From Nematopogon swammerdamellus (lineage: Eukaryota; Arthropoda; Insecta; Lepidoptera; Adelidae), in the NCBI GenBank assembly GCA_946902875.1, contig OX336336.1:28351558-28415557 (forward strand): a DNA stretch of 64,000 bases, in the 5' to 3' direction. The position numbers and the translations under genes are program-made. Under the pieces are notes generated by a model, which was given only the letters and a program-made list of their open reading frames with translations, had not been told where the DNA came from and did not search any database. Of this stretch, positions 40,978 through 51,768 are shown in pieces (position 1 is the first letter of the stretch; each line of letters opens with the position of its first letter).

Positions 40978-41345
40978 TAAGTATGTTCTATCGATTATTC
41001 GATGGGGAGTGCTCGGAGGAGCTGTTTTTAACACGATCCCACCGTTCCCTTTCCACCTCCGCACAACGCGCACTGGGCAGGGATTGCATCCCTATACGCT
41101 GGACTTACCACGGATGCGTACCAATCGGTTCTGCAGATCTTTCCTTCGCAGAGCTGGTAAACTCTGGAACGCTCTTCTTGCCCACATAATTCCCCCCAAG
41201 TACAGTCTCGGGCCTTTCAAGAGGGCCGTGAATGGGCACCTGTCAGGCCGGCATGGCATTCGCAATCCCCGCATACGACCGAATGTCCATGGGCGTTGTA
41301 AGACACCTTATGGGTGGCTCGGCGCCATATGTCTCGCTTACAATA
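40978..41345 (+). pseudogene. LINE E C-terminus
   Basis: Plus-strand copy of the region matching 59450-59810: 'YRLFDGECSEELF', then after a one-base shift 'PFHLRTTRTGQGLHPYTLDL' and 'SGRHGIRNPRIRPNVHGR'. It ends in tandem 'aat' (41342-41352). 5'-truncated. Confidence 0.8.
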
Positions 41346-41760
41346 ATAATAAACGAGTTGTCCCGTATCGCCATGTCATGGCTAGCGCCACTCACGCCAT
41401 CTAGATGGCGTGTTATGAAATGCTTCATATTAGTTAAATGTCATGATTAGTTAAAATGCTTCATAATCTATTCAGTAGATGGCGCGCGCGCATACACTTT
41501 TTGGATTCTTCTATGGGAACCCCCGTGAATTTTTTACTCTTTCTTATTTTTATTATTTGTTGTTGGCCATAATAACACATTCTGTGAAAATTTCAACGGG
41601 CTACCTATTACGGTTCAAGAGATACAGCCCTCGGACGGACGGGCAGACAGACGGACGGACGGACAGATAGACAGACGGACGGACGGACAGACAGACAGAC
41701 GGACGGCGTAGGCTTAGTAATAGGGTCCCGTAACGGATGCGGAACACTAAAAATGTTGCG
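41346..41760 (+). repeat. repeat F copy with expanded microsatellite
   Basis: 'gtcccgtatcgccatgtcat' to 'ggatgcggaacactaaaaat', with a 'gacggacggacggacagata' block at 41630-41705. It resembles 34097-34400. Confidence 0.65.
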
Positions 41761-41936
41761 AAGATGCTTGGTTCCCAAGCTCAGTGGTCGGTGCCTACCG
41801 CAAAATAAAATATTTAGGGAAAATTATTAGTAAATACGCATTGATGGGCGCCTGCGAGGGATCTCCACTTTACCTTGTTTTGTAAATATTTACTAATTCC
41901 TTTCTCGAGAAATATTTGGTTCCAGAAATACATTTG

Positions 41937-42197
41937 CATTTTTTTTTTTTTTTTTATGGAAACTGACACGGTTGGCTACATCACCTACAACATCCGTGAT
42001 GTCAGCCCATAACACCGGGTGAACTTGGTGCCACGTCAGTGCTTCCCTTCGGTCGTGCCGGCTACACTGAACCTGGACGGAAAACACAAACTATTTACAT
42101 AGCCGTTTCGACCGACCTTTCATTCAGTGCGGTGGTACCAACCCGGGCGGGTTAAACCCTACCACCTAGTAATATAAGAAGGGGTCATATCCCTTAA
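41937..42197 (-). mobile_element. SINE body and tail (A or BA), head mostly lost
   Basis: Minus-strand poly-A (poly-T from 41940), tail and body complete to 'gggatatgacccc', where it stops. The 'aagggatatgac' start indicates a BA copy truncated within its head. Confidence 0.82.
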
Positions 42198-42330
42198 ATG
42201 GATGGAAAAAGCTCTAGCCATTCGAACTATGTACACTTGAACAATGACTTGCTGTACTTGAGAAAGTTTTACCTGAATCATATAAAAATATTTTTATATA
42301 TAGTACATACATAATATTACCACAGTACTT

Positions 42331-42685
42331 TTATTATGGAAACTGACACGGTTGGCTACATCATCTACAACATCCGTGATGTCAGCCCATAACACCGGGT
42401 GAACAACGTACCATGTCAGTGCTTCCCTTCATTTCACATCGGCTACACTGAACTGGACGGAAAACACGAACTATTTACATAGCCGTTTCGACCGACGACG
42501 TTTCATTCAGTGCGGATGGTATCAATCCGGGCGGGATAAACCCTACCACCTAGTAAGTATAGAAGGAAAGGGACCAACAGTTTTATGTGGAATCCGAACC
42601 ACGGTTAGCCGCCAACGGTCGAGCGGTCACCCATCCAAGTACTGACCGCGCTCAGGGTTGCTTAACAACAGTCGACCGACCGCAT
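42331..42685 (-). mobile_element. SINE family A, truncated in the head
   Basis: Minus-strand copy from 'gcggtcggtcgactgttgtt' through the 5S-like part, body and tail. The first about 20 bases of the head (A-box region) are missing. Confidence 0.85.
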
Positions 42686-42910
42686 ACTGTGTCCGGGAAT
42701 AGGGGTTAATTTCATATCGATTAGCCCGTTATAGACTAGTACCATAGCGCTATCTAATCTTGCACTATTTAATTAATCTATACTATAGTGCCTAGATGAG
42801 CCATACGTCAATTCCGAAAAAAAAAACATGTTATCAAGCAAACCAGCTTATTCGCAATTAAATCAAATATAAAAAATCATTTATTCCATATAAGTATTTT
42901 AATATATTTA

Positions 42911-43075
42911 AGCAGCGAGTGGCCGAGTGGTTTGGGCATCGGCTACTCATGCGAGAGGTCCGAGGTTCGAACCCGGTCGGCGTGTAACAATGAGTCTTTT
43001 CTGACAAAAAAAAATTACGCGCATACCTACACCTGCTGCTTCACCGTTCGTAACCGGTGTAGGGCCTACAGCATT
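42911..43075 (+). mobile_element. SINE family C, 5' part
   Basis: 'aagcagcgagtggccgagtg', B box 'ggttcgaaccc' (perfect), 'ctgctgcttcaccgttcgta'. The 3' half is absent. Confidence 0.85.
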
Positions 43076-43177
43076 ACATTATTTTATTACATATTAAGAC
43101 ACATTTAAACAATCAAGAAATAACAAGGAATATTAATTAACACACACATTTAAACAATTACAGAAGGAGAAAGACGA

Positions 43178-43194
43178 GGGGGGGGGGGGGGGGG
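43178..43194. repeat. 17-bp poly-G run
   Basis: Uninterrupted G tract between 'gacga' and 'agaacaaag'. Confidence 0.9.
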
Positions 43195-43447
43195 AGAACA
43201 AAGCCTATGCTGAGTCTTTTGAAGATTTCACTAGACTCCGCGCTGTATTTACGTCCAGCCCTTGAACAATTTAAAGACTTAACAAATGAAAGACACACAA
43301 CTTACGCTCTAGCTTACAATATTTTAATGATAAATGAAATGCATTTATTATATATATTTATATATAATATAAAGCATATGTTTATAGGAGAATTTTTTCT
43401 CCTAACAAGAAAATCAAATCAAATAAGTAGCTCTAGAAACCAGTCAT

Positions 43448-43688
43448 AGTGACCTTGTGACTTGCTTACAACAAACAGCTGTTCTGCGTTTGAATATAGT
43501 ACGGTCATTGACCCCGTACAATGCAAGTTACCTACTGTTACACACAGGTTAATGTTTAGGTAGCAAACATGTTTTGTTCAATTTTTCAAAAAGTAATGCT
43601 AAAAAAATAATAATATTTCTTGCGTAACGTGTTTATTTGAGTGTCTATGTAACCCTCCCAAAATTGTTGATATAAATAACGAAGCAAC
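43448..43688 (-). mobile_element. MITE 1, second copy, partial and reversed
   Basis: Matches 6274-6540 in reverse: 'acaaacagctgttctgcgtt', 'agtacggtcattgacc', 'acacaggttaatgttta' and the terminal repeat 'gttgcttcgttatttatatc'. One end is missing. Confidence 0.75.
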
Positions 43689-44094
43689 TTATATATATAT
43701 AACTTGCTTAACCGATAGGTAACACGTTTCATCACGTATTGTCAGTTCTAGAGAATTTAGTCAGGTGGCACCAGTCGTTATCTGAAGCCACTTGATAGCT
43801 TAATTTCAGTTGGAAAGGCTCTCAGCTTTGAAGGATATTTGATATTAAATAAGTAGTTTGGTTTACTATGATTTGGAAATAATATATAATTAATAAATAA
43901 TATAAAATATAATATAATATAAAATATAATATAAAATATATATAGATTTTATTGCCTACTATATAGAACGTACAAACATACATAGCGTCACGCCTATTTC
44001 ACAGTGGGCTAAGTATAGTATAATAGGCTTCCGTACGGGGTACGGAAACCTAAAAAAAATAATGGCTTCATTAAGTACGTACCTACTTTTTTTG
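43689..44094. other. AT-rich sequence with repeat F end
   Basis: Tandem-like 'aatataatataaaatataat' at 43895-43945 and the repeat F end 'aggcttccgtacggggtacg' at 44025-44050. Confidence 0.5.
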
Positions 44095-44319
44095 CTCCGA
44101 TCAGTTAATATCACCTCCGAAAAGGTGGGTGCCATACCGGAGACTTCCCTGAATTCTTTATTCTCTATTCTTTATTCATCATTCGTATGGTAGTAGGTAC
44201 ACTACGCTTCAATTTGTCCTGTTTAGTTTTACATTGCTGGCTATACTGGACTAGAGGAGAACACAACCGAGGCTGCTATGCGGCCATCTTATAATCAGTA
44301 CGGTGGTACCAATCCAGTC
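44095..44319 (-). mobile_element. SINE family C 3' part, interrupted
   Basis: Minus-strand segment with a foreign 80-bp piece at about 44154-44233 ('ctttattctctattctttat', 'agtaggtacactacgcttca'), which separates 'cttccctg' from 'attgctggctatactggact'. Confidence 0.75.
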
Positions 44320-44345
44320 ACGCGAAACGAAGCCGCGGACAAAGG
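44320..44345 (+). repeat. Helitron-like 3' end
   Basis: 'cgcgaaacgaagccgcggac' then 'aaaggctagt'. Only the end of such a repeat is visible. Confidence 0.45.
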
Positions 44346-45689
44346 CTAGTTTGATATATAAGTGAAGCCGCGAAGTTCCTTATCATTACCACGACAGAAC
44401 GCCACACTGGACTCCTACAATAGCAAGCCATCCGAATCCTAGCTGGCGTCGCCCACACGCTACCGGCAAAAACAGATCCGCGTAACAGAGCCGCAACGTA
44501 GTGAATTAATTACCACAAAAGAAGGCGCAAAAACGGCGTCAACCCCAGAGCTAGCCATCGAGATATATCTACTTATTCATAGAGAGTGCACTCGGCCAGC
44601 GCGTTATGTTCCGCCGAGTTGAAGACAGTCAGCCGCTACACGCGCATCCCGCGTGTACTGCCCTCCTCAAATTCCGCCCCTCCTTCCTCTCGCTCACTCC
44701 CCGCGACAGCAGCCCCTCCACCGATCGGCTCTCTGCGCTAGTCCGCTTTATCTAGCCTCATATCTAAGTTATTGCGACCTGATTGATTCAGATTCATATT
44801 CAGATATTTATTTCGTCACTTGTACCGATTCGTTGGTACTATGTATGTGGGACATTGGTTAGGTGACGTAATTAAAATGCTGTGATACGTATTGTCCGTA
44901 TATTCACTAAAAGGAGACTAAAAATACTGAATTCTCTCAATTAACTCGCGCGCAAATAACGTCGGATTGTCACCAATTGTACCGCCTACATAGTACCAAC
45001 AAATCGGTACAAGTAGAACACACGTTAACAAAATTTCATTGATAAATGTGCATATAAAGTATTGTTCGTCATCGTGTTTTTTTAACAACGTTCTTTATCG
45101 CACGTTACACTCCAGACACCTTGGCCACAGAATAGAAAAGAGTATGAGAGCTAGGCCGAAAAAAGTGTAAGACTTCGACCGTCACGACACTTATGCTGTT
45201 TGATGTGTGTTATATTTTATTGTTTTTATTTAATTACTCCTAAAAGTTAATTTATTTCATTCTGCCTGTTATTTAATTAGATATTAAGGGAAAGGAACTT
45301 CGTTCCAACCAGTTCTCCCACGACACCTCTCGTCTTATTATTCCTTGTTACTCATTTCTTTGAAACGTTCGTCGTGGCGCATCCTCTAGTAGTATATCTC
45401 GATGGAGCTAGCCGCAATAAGGCTGCATGCATTCTCATTTCTAGTGAAGCCAGCGTGGGCGCCGCGCTTCAAGTCACAATGGAATCGGGATGAAATATCT
45501 CAGTTTTGTCTACGTAAGGTAGTTGAACGACGAGGGAAGCCTGCGTCTAGCAGTCTGATTGTGAAAGGACTGACTCAAAGATTGTCAACTAGATTTGCAC
45601 ATTTTGAGGTTCTGTACCTTAACGAGGTTCAAACGGATCGTAATAGTGATGCAAACATCGTTCCATCCGTATACGAACTAAGAGTTTCA
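44346..45689. other. unrecognised, partly GC-rich sequence
   Basis: 'gagctagccatcgagatata' (44549) is repeated inverted at 45391-45412 ('tatatctcgatggagctagc', imperfect), so the 840 bp between may be an element. A LINE-type tail is reversed at 44781-44822. A 102-codon plus frame (45402-45710) has no recognisable domain and runs into the MITE that follows. Confidence 0.4.
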
Positions 45690-46446
45690 AGGACCGTTTT
45701 CACAATGTGAAATATCTACAGAAAAACCGAAATGCATTTTTTTACGGATTTGGATTCTTTCATATGAGATCTATAGATTCTTGAAATAAAATTTTAACAA
45801 AACGAACCATCTTCGAAGTTATAATGCCTCGAATATTGCAAATTGTAACAAAGCGAAATATCTACGCAGGTTCAAGTTTTCACAAAGCGAAATATCTACA
45901 GGTATTTTTTACAACTTTTTGAAATAAATAGTACGTAAATTTTTTTAATTTTTTATTATTTTTTTTTTATGGAACCTAAATAAATAATTGTTTATTTGAA
46001 TCTTCTTCTTTTTCTTATAAATAAAAAGACTTACCTTTTAAAATAGAATGCATACATAAGTAAGAAAAAATATTTTATGTATAAATTCTCCACTGTTAGA
46101 CATACGCCTCTTCTTTGATTCTTCAATCTCAGCAGTGGCTCCATTAACTAACCTCAATATGAAATAAAATTAAGATGATTGTATATCAATATTTTGTATA
46201 GAGGAATAAGAAGGTATTTCGCTTTGGCAAAAATTTGTGATTTTTGTAATTTTTTTTTATGCTATAATTCTATTCATTGAATATTGTTTATTTTCAGAAT
46301 GTGAATGGGTCTCTCGATTTTCTGTAAGCTAGTATTTGTTGTTTGAATAAATTCTGGTTATTTTTAAAGATAATCACAAAAAACCTTCTCCTGAAAATTT
46401 TACTTTTTGTAGATATATAGATATTTCACATTGTGAAAACGGTCCT
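45690..46446. mobile_element. MITE 4, 757 bp with subterminal repeats
   Basis: Ends: 'aggaccgttttcacaatgtg' then 'aaatatctac' (left), and inverted 'cacattgtgaaaacggtcct' (right, ending 46446). The motif 'gcgaaatatctac' recurs inside at 45855 and 45888, and inverted at 46211 ('ggtatttcgctttgg'). Repeated subterminal motifs are typical transposase binding sites. No coding frame. Confidence 0.8.
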
Positions 46447-46512
46447 CTTAATTCGAGTTTCCTATATTGACAAAAATTTTAATTAGTACTTCTAATAATT
46501 AAAAATGTTTAC

Positions 46513-46845
46513 CTGTGTAGGGTCGGCACTTAAAAAGAACAGCCCCACTTCATCTCTCCCCGTGCATTTCGTAAAAGGCGACTAAGAGGTAAGGACAGGA
46601 TGCCGTGCTAAAGGGCGCCAGGATATTCACCTCTCACCTTGGCACGGTCCTTCCACCGAGTCGTGCATCAGGTGGGTCTTTGTGCCTTGCTTGCTGCTTC
46701 ATAGGTTATCTCGTCCGAATACTTTGCTAAACGTGGTGGTTGATGTTGTGCTGTAATTATCTAGATTTCTTGCAGCACAAAACCGATTACGCTGCTTACC
46801 CTGATTGTCGCGATACAGCGTGTGTGATATGTATGTATGTATGTA
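46513..46845 (+). mobile_element. SINE family B reference copy
   Basis: 'tgtgtagggtcggcacttaa' head, 'taaaaggcgactaagaggta', 'caggatgccgtgctaaaggg', 'cacctctcaccttggcacgg', 'ttgctaaacgtggtggttga', 'tacgctgcttaccctgattg' and a tandem 'atgt' tail at 46825-46845. No clear polymerase III boxes are visible. About 330 bp, non-coding. Confidence 0.85.
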
Positions 46846-46884
46846 AAAATTGGACAAGTTCAGGCGTATTGTACAACCATAGAT

Positions 46885-47070
46885 TAGAGAATGCAGAATG
46901 GAGAATGGAGAATGGAGGATGGGAGTGGGGGATGGAAAATGAGGAATTTGAAATGGGGGTGGGGGGGGGGGGGGGGGTGGGGCGGATGGGGAATGGAGAA
47001 TGGGGAATGGAGAATTGATAATGGAGAATGGAGAACGGGGAATCAGGAATGGGAAATGAGGGGGGATGGT
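46885..47070. repeat. G-rich minisatellite ('gaatgg(a/g)' units) with poly-G
   Basis: Tandem variants of 'ggagaatgggaatgg' type units, with a 17-base G run at 46961-46977. Long open frames on both strands result from the repeat. Confidence 0.85.
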
Positions 47071-47621
47071 GAATGGAAAATAAAGAATACTACTATCTGT
47101 CGCCATATGAGGAAATTTGGAAATTTGTGTGGCTCTATTCATCTGCAGCATGAACATACCTGTGCTATGTTGTCTAGGGGTTATTTGTGGCGTTTTAGTC
47201 TTCACTGAGAGGTGCATGAGCTGACGAGCCAAGATCTATGAATTTTTGTTTTAAAATAACTTTCATTATGTTTGAGTCGTCTATACTTGGAATATTGCCC
47301 CAGGTGGGCAGATTAAATCCTTTTGTGTGTCGAGTCTCCGCCCGTTGGCAGCATGAGAGATGAAATCTGTCAGGTTACGACGCGTTTGTCGCTGCTCAGC
47401 GAGTAAAAATACTGAGAAGATTAGTTTTCGTCATAAACAAAAATTCAACACACGAACTCGTTACATTTTTATCGTTGGTATATAATGCGATAGTCAGAAC
47501 AGAACATCGAGTTATCTTACTGTAGGAAGCGATATGAGGAGAGTTTCAATGGAATTAAGTCTTTCACTTTATAAATATTTAATATTTTTTAATTAAATAC
47601 TAACAACTTTTTGTTGCTTTA
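47071..47621. other. unrecognised sequence
   Basis: A minus frame running into the minisatellite starts near 47232 with no recognised domain. No gene is supported. Confidence 0.45.
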
Positions 47622-48077
47622 TTTTTTATGTAAAACACATATTTTATTAATAATAATAAAAAGCACATACTATGGTATGGTAATGGCATACATACTATGG
47701 TAAAATGTATAGTCGCCTCCCCTCCCTGAAATAGAGTTGCGTACCCATGAAACTTCATACATATGGATCCTTGGCTCATACCATTCACCAGGCCTCAACG
47801 TCATTCACTAAATTAAACATACATCACCAGTATACCTTTCACATCTCATAACTCATATTAATTTACGTTCATCCACTCACCATGTATCCATAAAACCATA
47901 ATTTGCTTTCTATTTCTATATAAAAAATAATAAAAAAAGAAGAAAATTTAAAAAACATATCTATCAAATCATTATTTCTCACTTGACTGAAGACGCCACC
48001 GACATCGGGGCGAAATATTTCATCAATAAATGTGCTTTTTTATTATTATTAATAAAATATATGTTTTACATAAAAAA
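47622..48077. mobile_element. MITE 5, 456 bp with about 45-bp terminal inverted repeats
   Basis: 'ttttttatgtaaaacacata' and 'ttttattaataataataaaa' with 'agcacat' on the left are repeated inverted on the right (48030-48077). The inner part is unique, including 'cgacatcggggcgaaatatt'. No coding frame. Confidence 0.85.
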
Positions 48078-48165
48078 TGGAATTAAGTCGCAACAAGTGG
48101 TGTGGTGGGTGTAGCGGCGTCGTCGTCGGCGGTTGGCAATTTTTTTGTTTTGTTTTTTATGTAAT

Positions 48166-48552
48166 CCGGTATCGGTAGCTGAGTCGGAGGGGCCAAAGCG
48201 CATGCTCCGACCAGCCAATAGCCTCCGAGAAGGTAGGTGCCATACCGGAGACTTCCCTGGATTACTGGCTATACTGGACTAGAGGAGAACACAGCCGAGG
48301 CTGCTATGCGGCCATCTTACATCCAGTACGGTGGTACCAGCCAATGTCGGCTACAATTTGAGCCTACCTAGTAAGGGGCAAGAGAAGGGACCTACAGTTT
48401 TACACCGGTTCCGAACGGTGAAGCAGCAGGTGTAGGTATGCACGTATTTTTTTCCGTCAGAAAAAACTCATTGGTACACGCCGAACGCATTCGAACCTCG
48501 GACCTCTCGCATGAGAAGCCGATGACCAAACCACTCGGCCACCCGCCGCTTA
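48166..48552 (-). mobile_element. SINE family C, full length
   Basis: Minus-strand copy with head 'agcggcgggtggccgagtgg', somewhat decayed B box 'ggttcgaatgc', and 3' end 'agctaccgataccggattac'. About 387 bp. Confidence 0.88.
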
Positions 48553-48658
48553 CTGACTGCGATCGACTGACTATGTTGCGGCTGGATGGCCCTGAATTCG
48601 GTGGAATATGGGGCACTCTTCACACAGTACACTCTCTCGTAAGCAGTACACGTAACTC

Positions 48659-48736
48659 GATAGCACAAACGGCCAAAATAGCGCAAGCAGCCAAAATAGC
48701 ACAAACAGCCAAAATAGCGCAAACAGCCAAAATCGA
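48659..48736 (-). repeat. 18-bp minisatellite, inverted block
   Basis: About four units of 'caaaatagc(g/a)caaacagc', the reverse complement of the units at 49423 onward. Period 18. Confidence 0.85.
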
Positions 48737-48935
48737 GTGCACTCTCTAAAGTAAGAAGTGTATGTAGGTATCTCGATGAGTCAGAACGAAATTACGGCTT
48801 CGGTTTTTATGCGAATTTACAAAGCGTGATTATAGCCCGATTTTAAATTGAAATCATATAATATAATCGACCCACTTTTATTATTATATGGAAACTTACC
48901 ACCTAGTAAGGTATGAAGGGAATTCGAAAACTTCG

Positions 48936-49231
48936 GGGTGAGCAGAGTAATCGGTGTTGTGATTCAAGGACTAATTTACGCAGCACAGCACCGACCGACC
49001 ACCACGCTTCCCCAAAGTATTCGCAAAAGATACGAGTAATTATCAAGCAGAAAGTAAGGCACGAAGGCCCACCTGTTGCATGACTCGATGGGGGGACCGC
49101 GCCAAGGTGAGAGGTGGCTTATCTGTCGCCCTCTAACCCGGCATCTTTTCCTTATGCCTAGGTCACCTTTTACGTGATGCACAGGGAGAGATGCTTTTGG
49201 GCTGTTCTTTTTAAGTAGTGCCCCTACACGA
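48936..49231 (-). mobile_element. SINE family B copy
   Basis: Minus-strand, diverged: 'aggtgacctaggcataagga', 'cacctctcaccttggcgcgg', 'attactctgctcaccccgaa'. It is complete apart from the tail. Confidence 0.75.
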
Positions 49232-49422
49232 TTGCAGTTAATACTGGTCAATATTTACGCCCAGTTCGTTTGAATAATTTAAAATGTGCGTCAATTACGT
49301 CCTGATTTTCTCTAATTAGCATCACTATAAATTTGCAGCTCGTAAGCTTTTAAATTAACTTCCCGCATTGCGCTCCGAGGTTACACAGTTAATTTCGGGA
49401 ATGACGACCCGCACGCACGTTT

Positions 49423-49486
49423 GTGCTATTTTGGCTGTTTGCGCTATTTTGGCTGCTTGAGCTATTTTGGCTGTTTGTACTATTTT
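49423..49486 (+). repeat. 18-bp minisatellite, first segment
   Basis: Units 'tttgtgctattttggctg' with small variants. Interrupted at 49487 by a SINE. Confidence 0.88.
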
Positions 49487-49802
49487 TTTTATGGAAACTG
49501 ACACGGTTGGCTCCATCACCTACAACATCCGTGATGTCAGCCCATAACACCGGGTGAACTTGGTGCCACGTCAATGCTTCCCTTCGGTCCTGCCGGCTAC
49601 ACTGAACTGGACGGAAAACACAAACTATTTACATAGCCGTTTCGACCGACCTTTCATTCAGTGCGGTGGTACTAACCCGGGCGGGTTAAACCCTACCACC
49701 TAGTAATATAAGAAGGGAGTCATATCCCTTAGTCGTCTTTTACGACATACACGGGGAGAGATGCAGTGGGGCTATTCTTTTAAAGTACCGGCCCCACACG
49801 GC
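49487..49802 (-). mobile_element. SINE family BA inserted in the minisatellite
   Basis: Full-length minus-strand copy. 'actatttt' flanks it at 49479-49486 and 49803-49810, the target duplication (its left copy merges with the poly-T). It shows that the satellite existed before this insertion. Confidence 0.88.
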
Positions 49803-49869
49803 ACTATTTTGGCTGTTGGTGATATTTTCGCTGTTTGTGCTATTTTCGCTGTTTGCACTGTTTTGGCTG
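49803..49869 (+). repeat. 18-bp minisatellite, second segment
   Basis: About four units ('tattttcgctgtttgtgc' and variants), ending in 'ggctg' at the BEL/Pao 5' LTR. Confidence 0.88.
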
Positions 49870-50187
49870 TGTTCGGTATTATTCGGCTTTACATCGCGCA
49901 ACACAAATTCACTAGGTACACTTGCCTCCATCAAGCCCGGCGGCAGAGACAAACAGCCACATAGCTGGCCACCTACGCTTGTCCGCTCTGGTCGCCAAGC
50001 AACGGGCGACAGAAAGGGGTTGTTGACGAGTTCTGCAAAACCGGGACGGAGCGGTGTACATAATTACGTACGAAAACCTCAGGAAAACTTTTACCAAGAT
50101 CGTGGTGTGGACTGGGCTATCGAAGGAGCGGACGGCGCGGCGATTTCACAAGGTAGGAGGCCACAACCACACACACACTACGATTCA
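49870..50187 (+). repeat. BEL/Pao 5' LTR
   Basis: 318 bp, 'tgttcggtattattcggctt' to 'cacactacgattca', with TG...CA ends. It differs from the 3' LTR at one noticed position (c/t near 50168). Confidence 0.95.
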
Positions 50188-50188
50188 T

Positions 50189-50206
50189 TGGTCCTTCGAG
50201 CCGGAT
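50189..50206 (+). promoter_or_regulatory. primer binding site
   Basis: 'tggtccttcgagccggat' starts one base after the LTR and is complementary to a tRNA 3' end with acceptor stem ...TCGAAGGACCA. That fits tRNA-Tyr best from memory; the isoacceptor is not confirmed. Confidence 0.7.
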
Positions 50207-50592
50207 ATTGGGGTTAAATTGCGGTGTTGGGGTATTTTTTTTATCATTCATATTACAGGGAAATACACTTACAGGGGGGGGGGGGGGCAAGATACAAATC
50301 ATTCATGCATGATCTAAATTTCGTAGCGGTAAGCGGTACATAAATTTAATTTTTTTTGAATTCTAAAAACAATTGCGGGCGGTATTCTATAAACAAACAA
50401 GTGTGGGCTGTTTATAGTTTTTCTTTCTTCCGAAATACATTGACAAGTTTAGCTTTGCGGCTGACATATTCTCTCGGCTTGGCTTGACAGTTCGTTTGTT
50501 TACATTCTCGTGTTTATTTATTTTATACTTACAATTTTATTTCGCGGATTACCTTTACGGATTTGAGTGCCGGTTCGAACTCGTAGTTTAGA

Positions 50593-51768
50593 ATGGCACC
50601 TAAGCGTGTTGCGGTGTTACTCGCGAAGCGCGATTTGCATGCGGATAGGTTCGTACAAGCGGCATCGGCGGGCCGAGACGCGCTTGCCAATCGCGATTTG
50701 CTGGCGGCCTTCGAAGTGCGGTGCATAGGTCTCGATGCGACATTCCAAGATGTGACGGACATCCACTTGGAACTGCTGACGCATCCCGACCTGGATGCCA
50801 CCCCCGACACACAGCTCAAAGCGAGGTACGCAGATATTTCTTCTACCTACTATGAGGTCAAAACGATGTTGCGGACTCTCGTGCCTCCGGTGGCACCGAG
50901 CGGCGGAAGCGGAACACACTCCGAGCCATCGTCTCGAGGCGGAAACCTGCGGCTTCCTCGGATCGACCTACCCAGGTTCTCAGGTCGGATCGAGGACTAC
51001 GAGTCCTTCGCAAATCTCTTCCATTCCCTCATCGCCGACGACAGCAGCATGTCCGGGGCGCAGAAGTTGTACTACCTGTTGGGCTGCTTATCCGATGAGC
51101 CGCGTGCACTGGTACAGCACCTAAAGCTCATCGATGACAACTTCAACATCGCACTAAGCATCCTACGTCACCGATACAGCAACAAGCGGGTGTTGGCGGA
51201 CAAGCTCGTTACCAACATGGTCGGACATTCGATGGTGGCACACTCTGGCCATTCACTGCGGGCGTTCCTCAACACGCTGCTTGAGAACACAAAGGCCCTG
51301 GTGAACTTAGGGTTGCCGGTCAAGGAGTGGTCCTTCCTCCTATTTTCCATTGCGGTGCGGAAGCTAGCGGAACCAACGCGGATGCGTTTCGAGCAGTACC
51401 TCCTGCTGCCAGCGGAACACAGCACTGTGCTGCCCACCTTCGACCAGTTGACTTCGTTCCTGGAAGGTGAGTGCAGAGTGCTGGAGTCGGCAGCGGAGAA
51501 TCAAGCGGTTACGGCAAAACCATCAGTGCGGATAGAAGGGGCGGCAAGCCGTAAGGTGGTCTATCAGTCGGAGGCGCGGCCCTCTAGCCCAATAGCGGAG
51601 GCGTACTACTGCCAATTTTGTGAGCGGCAAGGCCACACTCTTTACAAGTGCCGTAACTTTTTTGCGCTGACACCTCAGCAGCGGAAGGCGGTGGTCGTTG
51701 AGCGCAAGTGGTGCTTCGCTTGTCTCAAATCACATTCCATAAGCCAGTGTCAATCCACGAATGTATGA
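50593..51768 (+). CDS. gag: BEL/Pao Gag
   Basis: Structural protein of 391 residues that packages the element RNA in cytoplasmic particles. Residues about 115-265 match the Pao-type gag domain (DUF1759), starting 'LPRIDLPRFSGRIEDYESF' and including 'KLYYLLGCLSDEPRALV'. Two CCHC-type knuckles follow: 'CQFCERQGHTLYKC' (about 340-353) and 'CFACLKSHSISQC' (about 374-386). The frame ends at TGA 51766-51768. In the same frame beyond it, a third Cys/His cluster 'CGTNKHHTLLH' and a Gly/Arg-rich region (to about 52100) are visible, so the stop splits what was probably a single Gag-Pol reading frame. No sign of programmed readthrough could be established. The start is the first ATG after the leader, with a clean 'agaATGgc' context. 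Confidence 0.9.
   Translation: MAPKRVAVLLAKRDLHADRFVQAASAGRDALANRDLLAAFEVRCIGLDATFQDVTDIHLELLTHPDLDATPDTQLKARYADISSTYYEVKTMLRTLVPPVAPSGGSGTHSEPSSRGGNLRLPRIDLPRFSGRIEDYESFANLFHSLIADDSSMSGAQKLYYLLGCLSDEPRALVQHLKLIDDNFNIALSILRHRYSNKRVLADKLVTNMVGHSMVAHSGHSLRAFLNTLLENTKALVNLGLPVKEWSFLLFSIAVRKLAEPTRMRFEQYLLLPAEHSTVLPTFDQLTSFLEGECRVLESAAENQAVTAKPSVRIEGAASRKVVYQSEARPSSPIAEAYYCQFCERQGHTLYKCRNFFALTPQQRKAVVVERKWCFACLKSHSISQCQSTNV

Noticed and set aside
44346..45412. second LTR retrotransposon or solo LTR
   Set aside because: No TG...CA boundaries with matching target duplication could be found.
46699..47232. Pro/Phe/Ile-rich 177-residue protein
   Set aside because: Most of the frame is the G-rich minisatellite read on the minus strand, and the rest overlaps a SINE.
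48438..48749. 103-residue protein with AKIAQT repeats
   Set aside because: It joins antisense SINE C to the 18-bp minisatellite; no gene structure.
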